Part shown: in pieces, positions 57,917 through 64,000 of the stretch | Layout of the letters: every line of letters begins with the position of its first letter | How positions within the stretch are numbered: position 1 is the stretch's first letter | Origin: Sandarakinorhabdus sp. AAP62 | Lineage (GTDB): Bacteria; Pseudomonadota; Alphaproteobacteria; Sphingomonadales; Sphingomonadaceae | Reading direction: 5' to 3' | Assembly (NCBI RefSeq): GCF_000331225.1 | Contig: NZ_ANFY01000008.1 | Coordinates: forward strand, 34,040 to 98,039 | DNA: 64,000 nucleotides | Made by a program: the position numbers and the translations under genes | Notes under the pieces: model-generated | Databases searched by the model: none | The model's input: the letters and a program-made list of their open reading frames with translations, nothing else | Told to the model about the DNA's origin: nothing

Positions 57917-58528
57917 TCAGCCTTTCAGGATGGTTTCGATATGAGACAGCATTGCCGGCCATTCATCATGGCGGGCGTGTGCATCGGGCGATTGCGGGAT
58001 CAGGTGGCGCACTTCGGTTTCCGCGACCATGTGCAGGCGGTGGACATGCGGCACATGCGCCTTCACCGATGTATGGTTGGGCGGAAGATCATCGATGAAG
58101 ATGGCTTCGCTGGGCTGGAATTCGTCGAGCAGCTTCTTGAGCGGCGCGCCCTTGCCGCCCTGGTTGCCGATGACGCGATAGGGCATGCCCAGCCGCGCCA
58201 GTTCCAGCGTGCGGCGTTCCGCATGGTGATCGGCGATGTTGGTGAGAACCACCACGTCGCAATCCCTGGCGAGCTGTCCCAGCGAATCCGCCGCGCCGAT
58301 GATCGGGTTCTGGTTGTGCATCCAGTCCGCAAAGAAGCCATCGAGTAGCGGCGGGAATTCCTTGGGTTCCACCGCGCTGCCATCGGGCCGCTTCACGTTG
58401 CCGGTGAGGGCGAAGCTGTCCATGCTCAGCGTCAAGCCATGCACAGTACGCAGATAATCCACGAACGGCGCGATGAAGTGCAGCAGCACGCCGTCGCAAT
58501 CGGAAACGATGAGCGGACGTGCCTTCAC
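57917..58528 (-). CDS. HAD-superfamily hydrolase
   Basis: 203-residue HAD phosphatase-like enzyme. The nucleophile motif is IVSDCDGVLLHF (Asp10, Asp12), motif II is VVLTNIADHH, motif III has GNQGGKGAPLKKLL, and motif IV is AIFIDDLPPNHTS with the two metal Asp residues. It has an internal cap between residues 35 and 90. Substrate unknown. GTG 58528 overlaps the stop of the DUF3572 gene by four bases, so it is coupled. The downstream RidA gene follows at once. Confidence 0.88.
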   Translation of the reverse strand: MKARPLIVSDCDGVLLHFIAPFVDYLRTVHGLTLSMDSFALTGNVKRPDGSAVEPKEFPPLLDGFFADWMHNQNPIIGAADSLGQLARDCDVVVLTNIADHHAERRTLELARLGMPYRVIGNQGGKGAPLKKLLDEFQPSEAIFIDDLPPNHTSVKAHVPHVHRLHMVAETEVRHLIPQSPDAHARHDEWPAMLSHIETILKG

Positions 58529-58803
58529 CAGTCACTCCCCAGTTTGCGCGCCGCCAGGGCCAGCGCTTCCGGCTTCACGCCAAGGGCTTCGGCGGTGGCG
58601 AGCAGATCATGTTCATTGGCCATCAGATAATCCAGAAGGGCCGTCAGCGTGGCGGCCTTGCCGGCATTGGCCCGCAGCGCATCGGCATCCATGCCGGTGA
58701 GCGCCAGAAAGCGCGGACCCATCGCATCGTCGCCAGCGACATGGGCAAGCGCCTGCAGGGCCAGCACGGCCGGATCGGCGGAAGAGGGTTTGTCGCGCAG
58801 CAC
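58525..58803 (-). CDS. DUF3572 family protein
   Basis: 92-residue helical protein that matches the DUF3572 pattern: ALQALAHVAGDDAMGPRFLALTGMDADALRA and a LLDYLMANEHDLLATAEALGV middle, then KPEALALAARKL at the end. The family is common in alphaproteobacteria and has no known function. The GTG at 58803 is chosen because an upstream ATG at 58917 would extend the protein through the rpmG terminator. It is coupled to the HAD gene (GTGA overlap). Confidence 0.82.
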   Translation of the reverse strand: MLRDKPSSADPAVLALQALAHVAGDDAMGPRFLALTGMDADALRANAGKAATLTALLDYLMANEHDLLATAEALGVKPEALALAARKLGSDW

Positions 58804-58876
58804 GAGGCAAGCCCTAAAGCCCGGCGCAGGCTCTGCCAAGCGGGGATGGCCCAGATGCAGTGTCGCGGCCAAACGG

Positions 58877-58903
58877 AAAAAGGGCCGGCGTTGCCGCCAG
58901 CCC
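58877..58903 (-). terminator. Rho-independent terminator after rpmG
   Basis: On the minus strand GGGCTGGCG (58895-58903) pairs with CGCCGGCCC (58882-58890; one G-U) around a GCAA tetraloop, followed by five T (58877-58881). It lies 32 bases after the rpmG stop. The stable tetraloop and T-run make this one of the clearest terminators in the window. Confidence 0.93.
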
Positions 58904-58934
58904 TCTTGGTGCCTCAAGGTAAGCGCGAACGCGC

Positions 58935-59102
58935 TTACTTGATCTTGGCTTCCTTGAATTCGACGTGCTTGCGGGCCACCGGGTCGTACTTGCGGAACAA
59001 GAGCTTTTCGGTCTTGGTGCGCGGGTTCTTCTTGGTGACATAATAATAGCCGGTGTCGGCGGTGGACACGAGCTTGATCTTGATGGTCGTCGGCTTGGCC
59101 AT
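58935..59102 (-). CDS. rpmG: 50S ribosomal protein L33
   Basis: 55-residue ribosomal protein L33. The sequence starts [22 protein letters not shown] and has the family's [18 protein letters not shown] core. The zinc-binding cysteines of some L33 are absent, so this is the zinc-independent form. The ATG at 59102 is the only start that fits; upstream codons are out of family. A strong terminator follows. Divergent from ygfZ with 164 bases between the starts. Confidence 0.97.
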   Translation of the reverse strand: MAKPTTIKIKLVSTADTGYYYVTKKNPRTKTEKLLFRKYDPVARKHVEFKEAKIK

Positions 59103-59266
59103 GGTTCCGGTTCCGCGTAAATCAGGTTGCGCGCGGGAGGCATGGCCACCGCGACGAAGGCGGCTCCAATGATGGAATTGGCTGCCCGAGTCAAGCCGCA
59201 CGTCAAGCGTTGCGGCCCCGCTTTTGGCCAGCGGCATTGGCAGGACGGCGCGGATTGCCTATCTCC

Positions 59267-60067
59267 ATGGCCATGACCCCCATTTCCCTTGAAAATCGCG
59301 CCGTGCTGGCAGTGGACGGCCCCGATGCCGTGGCCTTCCTGCAGGGGCTGATCACCCATGATGTCGGGCTGGTGGCGCCGGGCCGCGCGGTCTTTGCCGG
59401 GCTGCTCAGCCCGCAGGGCAAGGCGCTGTTCGATTTCCATCTCCATGCCGGCGATGACGGTGCGATCCTGATCGATGTGGCCGCCGAGAAGGCCGAAGCG
59501 CTGCTCAAGCGGCTGAACATGTACAAATTGCGCAAGGCGGTGACACTGGCGCGGCGCGACGATCTGGCCGTGCTGGCCAGCTGGTCTGCCGATATATTGG
59601 GCGGCGCGCCGGCGGATGCGCGGACGGCGGCGCTGGGCGCGCGCTGGATCGGCCCCGCCGGCAGTGCGCCGGCAGGGGCAGAGGCCTATGACGCGCATCG
59701 CCTTGGCGTGGGCGTGCCCGACAGCCTTGATATCGGTTCAGATGAATTGCTGTGGCTGGAAACCGGCGCCGATCTGCTCGATGGCGTGTCATTCACCAAG
59801 GGCTGTTATGTTGGCCAGGAGAATACGGCGCGCATGCACCACCGCGACAAGGTGCGCCGCCGGCTGGTGCCGGTGACGCTCGCCGGTGATCCCGGTGATG
59901 CAGTGGAGGTGAAGGACGCCGCCGGGCGCGCCTGCGGCAAGCTCAGGAGTCGGCTGGGCGAACAGGCCATCGTGCATCTGCGTCTGGAAGAAGCCGGCAA
60001 GCCACTGTTCCTTGGCGATGCCGTTGTGACCGTGCAGCGGCCTGCGTGGCTGGAGACTGCCTGGTGA
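59267..60067 (+). CDS. ygfZ: tRNA-modifying/iron-sulfur assembly protein YgfZ
   Basis: 266-residue folate-binding protein that supports iron-sulfur cluster assembly. The diagnostic C-terminal motif is KGCYVGQENTARMHHRDKVRRRL, with the essential Cys; the N-terminus has AFLQGLITHDVG, as in aminomethyltransferase-like folds that bind folate. ATG 59267 or 59273 are equally possible. The stop overlaps the start of the mechanosensitive channel gene (ATGA). The usual partner BolA or glutaredoxin is not near. Confidence 0.93.
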   Translation: MAMTPISLENRAVLAVDGPDAVAFLQGLITHDVGLVAPGRAVFAGLLSPQGKALFDFHLHAGDDGAILIDVAAEKAEALLKRLNMYKLRKAVTLARRDDLAVLASWSADILGGAPADARTAALGARWIGPAGSAPAGAEAYDAHRLGVGVPDSLDIGSDELLWLETGADLLDGVSFTKGCYVGQENTARMHHRDKVRRRLVPVTLAGDPGDAVEVKDAAGRACGKLRSRLGEQAIVHLRLEEAGKPLFLGDAVVTVQRPAWLETAW

Positions 60068-61197
60068 TGATGGACCCGCTGGGCCGCGCCGCTGCCCGTG
60101 TCGAACTTGCGATTGGTGAAAGCTGGGCCTGGATCACGCAGGACAGCGGCGAAGCCTTGTTTGGTGTCGCCATTGCTGGCGTCCTGCTGGCGGCGCTGTG
60201 GTTGTTGAAGTGGGGGGCGCTGCGCGTGCTGCCGCGCGAGATCGGCGGCCATCCCGCCGTGCTGCGCGCGATGGTGGCGCGCACCATGTTGCTGTTCCTG
60301 ATCGCGGTTGCGCTGGATGGCGCGACGCATGCCGTCGCCCCGCCCGGGCCATTGATGCGGCTGGTGGACAATAGCTTCACCATCGCGCTGGCCGTGCAGG
60401 GCGCGCTGTGGATCCGCGAACTTGTGCTGGGGCTGGTGCACCGCCGCGCCAGCAACGGCGGCGAGGATAGCGATGCGCTGGGCAGTGCCGTCGGCGTCAT
60501 CAATGTGCTTGTCAACGTCGTGGTCTGGCTGCTGGCGGCCATCCTGATCCTCGACAATCTCGGCGTGAATGTCACCGCGCTGGTGGCCGGGCTTGGCGTT
60601 GGCGGCATTGCCATCGGCCTCGCCGCCCAGGGCATTTTTTCCGATCTGTTTGCAGCGCTCGCCATCCTGTTCGACCGGCCGTTCCGGGTGGGGGACACGA
60701 TCAGTTACGGCACTTCCACCGGCACCGTGGAGCATATCGGCCTGAAGACCACCCGCATCCGATCCCTGTCGGGAGAGCAACTGGTAATGGCCAACACCAA
60801 GCTGCTGGAACAGCAGGTGGCCAATTTGCGCCGCATCGATGAGCGGCGGGTGGTGCTGAATATCGGCATCATCTACCAGACGCCGCCCGACCTGCTGGAA
60901 GCCCTGCCTGGCCACCTGCAGAAGATTGTCGAGGCGCAGGAAAATTGCCGTTTCGACCGCGCGGTTTTCATCGGCTTTGGCCCGTCCAGCCTCGATTTCG
61001 AACTTGTCTTCTTCGTCACCGTGCCGGCGCTGGAGGCGATGGTGGCGGCGCGGCAGGCCGTGGGCTTTGCCATTGTCCGGCGCTTTGCCGAACTCGGCGT
61101 CGATTTCGCCTATCCAACACAAACCACCTTCACCGCCGCACCGGATGGCCGGCTGATCGATCCGACCGAGGTCAGCCAACGACCCGCCCACAACTGA
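60067..61197 (+). CDS. MscS-family mechanosensitive ion channel
   Basis: 376-residue membrane channel that opens on membrane tension to release solutes after osmotic downshock. An N-terminal pair of helices (~30-95) and a further pair (~125-150) precede the pore helix: LVAGLGVGGIAIGLAAQGIFSDLFAALAIL, with the Gly/Ala pattern of TM3, then FRVGDTISYGTSTGTVEHIGLKTTRIRS at the beta-domain start. The C-terminal soluble domain ends near residue 360. Coupled to ygfZ; a terminator follows. Confidence 0.92.
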   Translation: MMDPLGRAAARVELAIGESWAWITQDSGEALFGVAIAGVLLAALWLLKWGALRVLPREIGGHPAVLRAMVARTMLLFLIAVALDGATHAVAPPGPLMRLVDNSFTIALAVQGALWIRELVLGLVHRRASNGGEDSDALGSAVGVINVLVNVVVWLLAAILILDNLGVNVTALVAGLGVGGIAIGLAAQGIFSDLFAALAILFDRPFRVGDTISYGTSTGTVEHIGLKTTRIRSLSGEQLVMANTKLLEQQVANLRRIDERRVVLNIGIIYQTPPDLLEALPGHLQKIVEAQENCRFDRAVFIGFGPSSLDFELVFFVTVPALEAMVAARQAVGFAIVRRFAELGVDFAYPTQTTFTAAPDGRLIDPTEVSQRPAHN

Positions 61198-61199
61198 CC

Positions 61200-61233
61200 G
61201 CGCCCGCCGGCGTCATGGCCGCGGGCGCCTTTT
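61200..61233 (+). terminator. Terminator after the MscS channel gene
   Basis: GCGCCCGC at 61200-61207 pairs with GCGGGCGC at 61221-61228 around a 13-base loop, followed by CTTTT. It begins just after the stop of the channel gene. The remaining gap to 61342 shows no supported gene. Confidence 0.75.
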
Positions 61234-61342
61234 CAGCAGAAGCGCCCTGCCAGCGCGAATCACGAAATGCCGGCCCGGAGACCATCCCCCGGCCGGCACC
61301 TTCAGTGCATGCGGCTGTGCGCTGTGGCGACAGCCTTATGGA

Positions 61343-62014
61343 TCAGGCCGCGAGCGTCACCCGGCGACGGCGGGAGACCGCGCCAACCAGGCCAAAGCCG
61401 GCGATCAGCATGGCCCAGCTGGCCGGTTCCGGTACGCCGCTGACATCGGGATCAAGGCCGGGCGCCAGGGTGGCAGCGAAATCATCGAACTCGAAACTGC
61501 GCCCGCGCGCTTCGAACTGCAGGCCGTGGATGGTTTCGCCAGGGCCAGCGTCGATCAGCAGCCGGCGGTTGCGGGCGCTGCCGCCCCCGGCAAAATCAGC
61601 GGCGGTGCCCAGGGTACTGGTGTGGATGAAGTGGATCGGCTGATGGTTGGCCCCCAGCACCCACAGGAAATTGTGGCTGTCCATCGAACCCCAATAGAAG
61701 CTGATGGCGCTGAGAGCCGGCGTGTGCAGGGTGGCGACCGGATCGGCGTTGGCCGAGGAGACATAGCCAAAGACGGTGGTGCCCAGCGCCGGGGTGGTGT
61801 GCACCCCCCGCACATTGCCGATGGCGGTGGTGAGCCCGCCGGTCCAGCTGAAGCCCGGTGCTGCCGGTGCGTCAAAGGTTTCAACCAGTTGCTGGCCGGG
61901 CAGCGGGCCCGGATCGGGTGCGCCCGCAAGGCTGGTCACCGTCACGGCACCGGCATCGGCGCTGGCGAGCAGGGCAATCGCGGCAAGGGCAAGGGAAGTG
62001 AGCGTGTCGTTCAT
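61343..62014 (-). CDS. Secreted PEP-CTERM sorting-signal protein
   Basis: 223-residue exported protein: signal peptide MNDTLTSLALAAIALLASADAGA, then a beta-rich mature part (GFSWTGGLTTAIGNVRGVH, VFGYVSSANADPVATLHTP, LSAISFYWGSMDSHNFLWVLG) and the PEP-CTERM end VPEPASWAMLIAGFGLVGAVSRRRR, the sphingomonad form of the sorting signal with Trp-Ala-Met after PEP. EpsH/exosortase would cleave it and link it to exopolysaccharide. The mature sequence resembles PEPxxWA-CTERM proteins of unknown function. The ATG at 62014 is the only start that opens the signal. Divergent from the MaoC gene. Confidence 0.85.
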   Translation of the reverse strand: MNDTLTSLALAAIALLASADAGAVTVTSLAGAPDPGPLPGQQLVETFDAPAAPGFSWTGGLTTAIGNVRGVHTTPALGTTVFGYVSSANADPVATLHTPALSAISFYWGSMDSHNFLWVLGANHQPIHFIHTSTLGTAADFAGGGSARNRRLLIDAGPGETIHGLQFEARGRSFEFDDFAATLAPGLDPDVSGVPEPASWAMLIAGFGLVGAVSRRRRVTLAA

Positions 62015-62221
62015 TTGGGCGATCCTTTGTGATCTGCGTGCCGGGGGTGACACTGCGGATGCCCGTTTCCAGTAACGACCGATTATGCTTAATACCTAGT
62101 AATCATAAAGTTAACGAACGTCTGGTAACCACGATTCTGCTGGGTTGACGTGCGCGTGAGGCGGGGCCTAGGCTGGCCCCACACAAGAATAGCGCAATCA
62201 CAGATCTGGGGAGATGCCGGC
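62015..62221. other. AT-rich divergent promoter region
   Basis: The 207-base gap between the PEP-CTERM gene and the MaoC hydratase is markedly richer in A and T than its surroundings, especially 62080-62125. A possible sigma70-like pair facing right is TTGACG (62145-62150) and TAGGCT (62169-62174) with an 18-base spacer. The inverted-like elements CAGTAAC and GGTAAC lie nearby. No transcription factor is adjacent. Confidence 0.4.
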
Positions 62222-62686
62222 ATGGCAGGAAAATCACTGACGTTGGACGAATTTCGCGGCCTGGCCGGAACCGAAGTCGGCGTGTCCGACTGGATCGAGG
62301 TCCCGCAGGAGAAGATCAACGCCTTTGCCGAGGTGACCGGCGATCACCAGTTCATCCACGTGAACCCGGAACTGGCCGCGCAAACGCCGTTTGGCACCAC
62401 CATCGCGCATGGCTATCTCACGCTCAGCCTGCTTTCGGTGATGGCCTATCAGGCAATGCCGGGCATCAAGGGCACGCGCATGGGGGTCAACTATGGCCTC
62501 AACAAGGTGCGCTTCATGGCGCCGGTGAAATCAGGCCGCAAGGTGCGCGGCCGCTTCACCATTGCCGATGTGTCGCAGCGCCCGGATGGGGCCTGGCAGA
62601 CCACCACCAATGTTTCGGTCGAGATCGAGGGTGAAACCAAGCCCGCGCTCGCCGCCGAATGGATCACCTTGCAATATGTGGGCTGA
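62222..62686 (+). CDS. MaoC-family (R)-specific enoyl-CoA hydratase-like protein
   Basis: 154-residue hotdog-fold hydratase. The hydratase-2 motif is in AEVTGDHQFIHVNPELAAQTPFGTTIAHGYLTLSLL, with the catalytic Asp and His at the start and the HG at the end. (R)-hydratases add water to enoyl-CoA to give (R)-3-hydroxyacyl-CoA for PHA, although MaoC proteins can also dehydrate other acids. The ATG at 62222 fits. The thiolase gene starts 33 bases later and is likely in the same operon; both link to the polyester genes at the left edge in function, not in position. Confidence 0.88.
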   Translation: MAGKSLTLDEFRGLAGTEVGVSDWIEVPQEKINAFAEVTGDHQFIHVNPELAAQTPFGTTIAHGYLTLSLLSVMAYQAMPGIKGTRMGVNYGLNKVRFMAPVKSGRKVRGRFTIADVSQRPDGAWQTTTNVSVEIEGETKPALAAEWITLQYVG

Positions 62687-62719
62687 TGCCCGCTGAACCG
62701 AGACAGGAAGGAATTTCCC

Positions 62720-63895
62720 ATGCGTGAAGCCGTTATCGTTTCCACCGCCCGCACGCCGATTGGCAAGGCTTTCCGCGGCGCGTTCAACGCCACCCCGTCG
62801 CCGACGCTGGCCGGCCATGCCATTGCCCACGCCGTGAAGCGCGCCGGCATCGAAGGCGCCGAAGTGGACGATGTCGTGATGGGCTGCGCCCTGCAGCAGG
62901 GCGTGCAGGGCGGCAACATCGCCCGCCTGGCGCTGCTGCGTGCCGGCCTGCCGGTGACGGTGTCGGGCCAGTCGATGGATCGGCAATGTTCGTCGGGCGT
63001 GATGTCGATCGCGACCGCCGCCAAGCAGATCATGGTTGATGGCATGCAGATCTGCATCGGTGCCGGCGTGGACAGCATTTCGATGGTGCAGAACGACAAG
63101 ATGCGCGTGGGCATGGATCCGAGCCTGGTCGCCATGCACCCCAACATCCACATGCCGATGCTGCAGACCGCCGAAGTGGTGGCCAAGCGCTACAATGTCA
63201 GCCGCGATCGCCAGGATGAATATGGCTATCAAAGCCAGGTGCGCACCGCCGCCGCCCAGGCCGCCGGCAAGTTCGACGATGAAATCGTGCCGATGACCGC
63301 GACGATGGCGATGGTCAACAAGGAGACCAAGGAGGTCACCCACCACGAAATCACGCTGACCAAGGACGAAGGCAATCGCCCGGAAACCACGCTGGAAAGC
63401 CTGAAGGGCCTGAAGCCGGTGATCGAAGGCGGCTGCATCACCGCCGGCAACGCCAGCCAGCTTTCCGATGGCGCTTCGGCCAGCGTGCTGATGGAAGCCA
63501 AGGAAGCCGCCCGCCGCGGCCTCACCCCGCTCGGCGCCTATCGCGGCATGGCGGTGGCTGGCCTGGAGCCGGACGAGATGGGCATTGGCCCGATCTATGC
63601 CATCCCCAAGCTGCTGAAGGCCAACGGCCTGACCATGAACGACATTGGCCTGTGGGAACTGAACGAAGCCTTTGCCGTGCAGGTCATCCACTGCGCCGAC
63701 GTGCTGGGCATCGATCCTGAGCTGCTCAACGTCAACGGCGGCTCGATCTCGATCGGTCACCCCTATGGCATGACCGGCGCGCGCTGCACCGGCCACGCCC
63801 TGATCGAAGGCAAGCGCCGCGGCGCGAAATATGTGGTTGTCACCATGTGCGTGGGCGGCGGCATGGGTGCAGCTGGCCTGTTCGAGGTGTATTGA
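62720..63895 (+). CDS. Acetyl-CoA C-acyltransferase (FadA-type thiolase)
   Basis: 391-residue thiolase. The acyl-enzyme cysteine is in [12 protein letters not shown] (~Cys90), the catalytic His in [18 protein letters not shown] (~His348) and the second Cys in [14 protein letters not shown] (~Cys378). It lacks the HEP-type loop of some FadA and resembles acyl-CoA thiolases of sphingomonads that work with MaoC hydratases in fatty acid degradation. RBS AGGAAGG lies a few bases before the ATG at 62720. It is the second thiolase in the window after phaA, and the two share a fold but differ widely in sequence. Confidence 0.93.
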   Translation: MREAVIVSTARTPIGKAFRGAFNATPSPTLAGHAIAHAVKRAGIEGAEVDDVVMGCALQQGVQGGNIARLALLRAGLPVTVSGQSMDRQCSSGVMSIATAAKQIMVDGMQICIGAGVDSISMVQNDKMRVGMDPSLVAMHPNIHMPMLQTAEVVAKRYNVSRDRQDEYGYQSQVRTAAAQAAGKFDDEIVPMTATMAMVNKETKEVTHHEITLTKDEGNRPETTLESLKGLKPVIEGGCITAGNASQLSDGASASVLMEAKEAARRGLTPLGAYRGMAVAGLEPDEMGIGPIYAIPKLLKANGLTMNDIGLWELNEAFAVQVIHCADVLGIDPELLNVNGGSISIGHPYGMTGARCTGHALIEGKRRGAKYVVVTMCVGGGMGAAGLFEVY

Positions 63896-63906
63896 TCTTT
63901 CTTTCT

Positions 63907-63927
63907 CCCCTCCCTCTCAGGGAGGGG
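63907..63927. repeat. Short palindromic repeat related to the 45571-45716 element
   Basis: CCCCTCCCT at 63907-63915 and AGGGAGGGG at 63919-63927 are exact inverted arms. It follows the thiolase stop by about a dozen bases and has the same CCCTC/GAGGG style as the larger element between mfd and sdhE; it could serve as a transcript end. Confidence 0.55.
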
Positions 63928-63973
63928 TCGGGGGAGGGTCTTGCCCTCCTGGCGCGGCCCTGGCGGCACGGGG

Positions 63974-64000
63974 GCCCCCCCCCCCCCCCCCCCCCCCCCC
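63974..64000. other. Poly-C run at the window end, probable assembly artefact
   Basis: The last ~27 bases are uninterrupted C. Homopolymers of this length are rare in real bacterial DNA and common as artefacts at contig ends (for example poly-G calls on two-colour sequencers read on the opposite strand). It probably marks the end of a contig and not biology. Confidence 0.7.

Overview
The window is high-GC, densely coded DNA that looks like a chromosome segment from an aerobic anoxygenic phototroph of the Sphingomonadales (Alphaproteobacteria; possibly near Sandarakinorhabdus or Polymorphobacter, which is inference). Supporting signs are a MipZ division ATPase, an RcdA/DUF1465 protein, a DksA with a single zinc-finger cysteine, PhaR, a TonB-dependent receptor, a sphingomonad-type PEP-CTERM protein, and two bacteriochlorophyll genes. 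No integrase, phage gene, transposase or CRISPR array was seen. The last ~27 bases are a pure C run and probably an assembly artefact.

Layout. 0-5.2 kb: storage polyester genes (phaC-phaA with a methyltransferase-like protein and a thioesterase, divergent from phaR), then dksA. 5.2-8 kb: two YdcH-like proteins, a secreted TPR protein, Hsp20, RcdA-like and VOC proteins. 7.9-12.2 kb: an ABC exporter (ATPase, FtsX-type permease) coupled to an AttH/CrtC-like lipocalin protein. 12.2-15.2 kb: bciB (8-vinyl reductase) and a light-dependent protochlorophyllide reductase (LPOR), separated by a Phd/ParE toxin-antitoxin pair. 15.2-20.3 kb: D-threonine-aldolase-like enzyme, mtnP, a hydrolase, lptA-lptC-rnd. 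20.3-28.3 kb: a Trp/Asn/Gly-rich lipoprotein, then an apparent uptake operon (dctA, TonB receptor, M14 carboxypeptidase, secreted hydrolase).

28.6-32.4 kb: a subtilase with a ~165-residue Asp/Gly/Ala stretch and a secreted partner, divergent from an ECF sigma/anti-sigma pair. 32.4-37.8 kb: a five-gene cassette I cannot match to a described system (secreted protein, P-loop NTPase, ABC-type membrane domain without its ATPase, hydrolase, outer-membrane barrel), divergent from an aspartyl-hydroxylase-type dioxygenase across an operator-like region. 38-48.6 kb is housekeeping: tRNA-Asn, nadK, moaA, an EAL protein, mfd, sdhE, recG and the RNase P RNA. 48.6-64 kb: a CPBP protease, an amidase, a DMT transporter, two membrane J-proteins around a phosphohexomutase, mipZ, panC, a FemAB-like acyltransferase, RidA, a HAD enzyme, rpmG, ygfZ, an MscS channel, a PEP-CTERM protein, and a MaoC hydratase with a thiolase.

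How the parts fit. The PHA genes at the left end and the MaoC/thiolase pair at the right end belong to acyl-CoA and polyester metabolism. bciB and LPOR supply two reductions of bacteriochlorophyll synthesis, and LPOR does so in the presence of oxygen. The dctA/receptor operon and the 32-37 kb cassette both combine an envelope protein, a hydrolase of one shared family and a transport component, which suggests two envelope systems for handling extracellular compounds.
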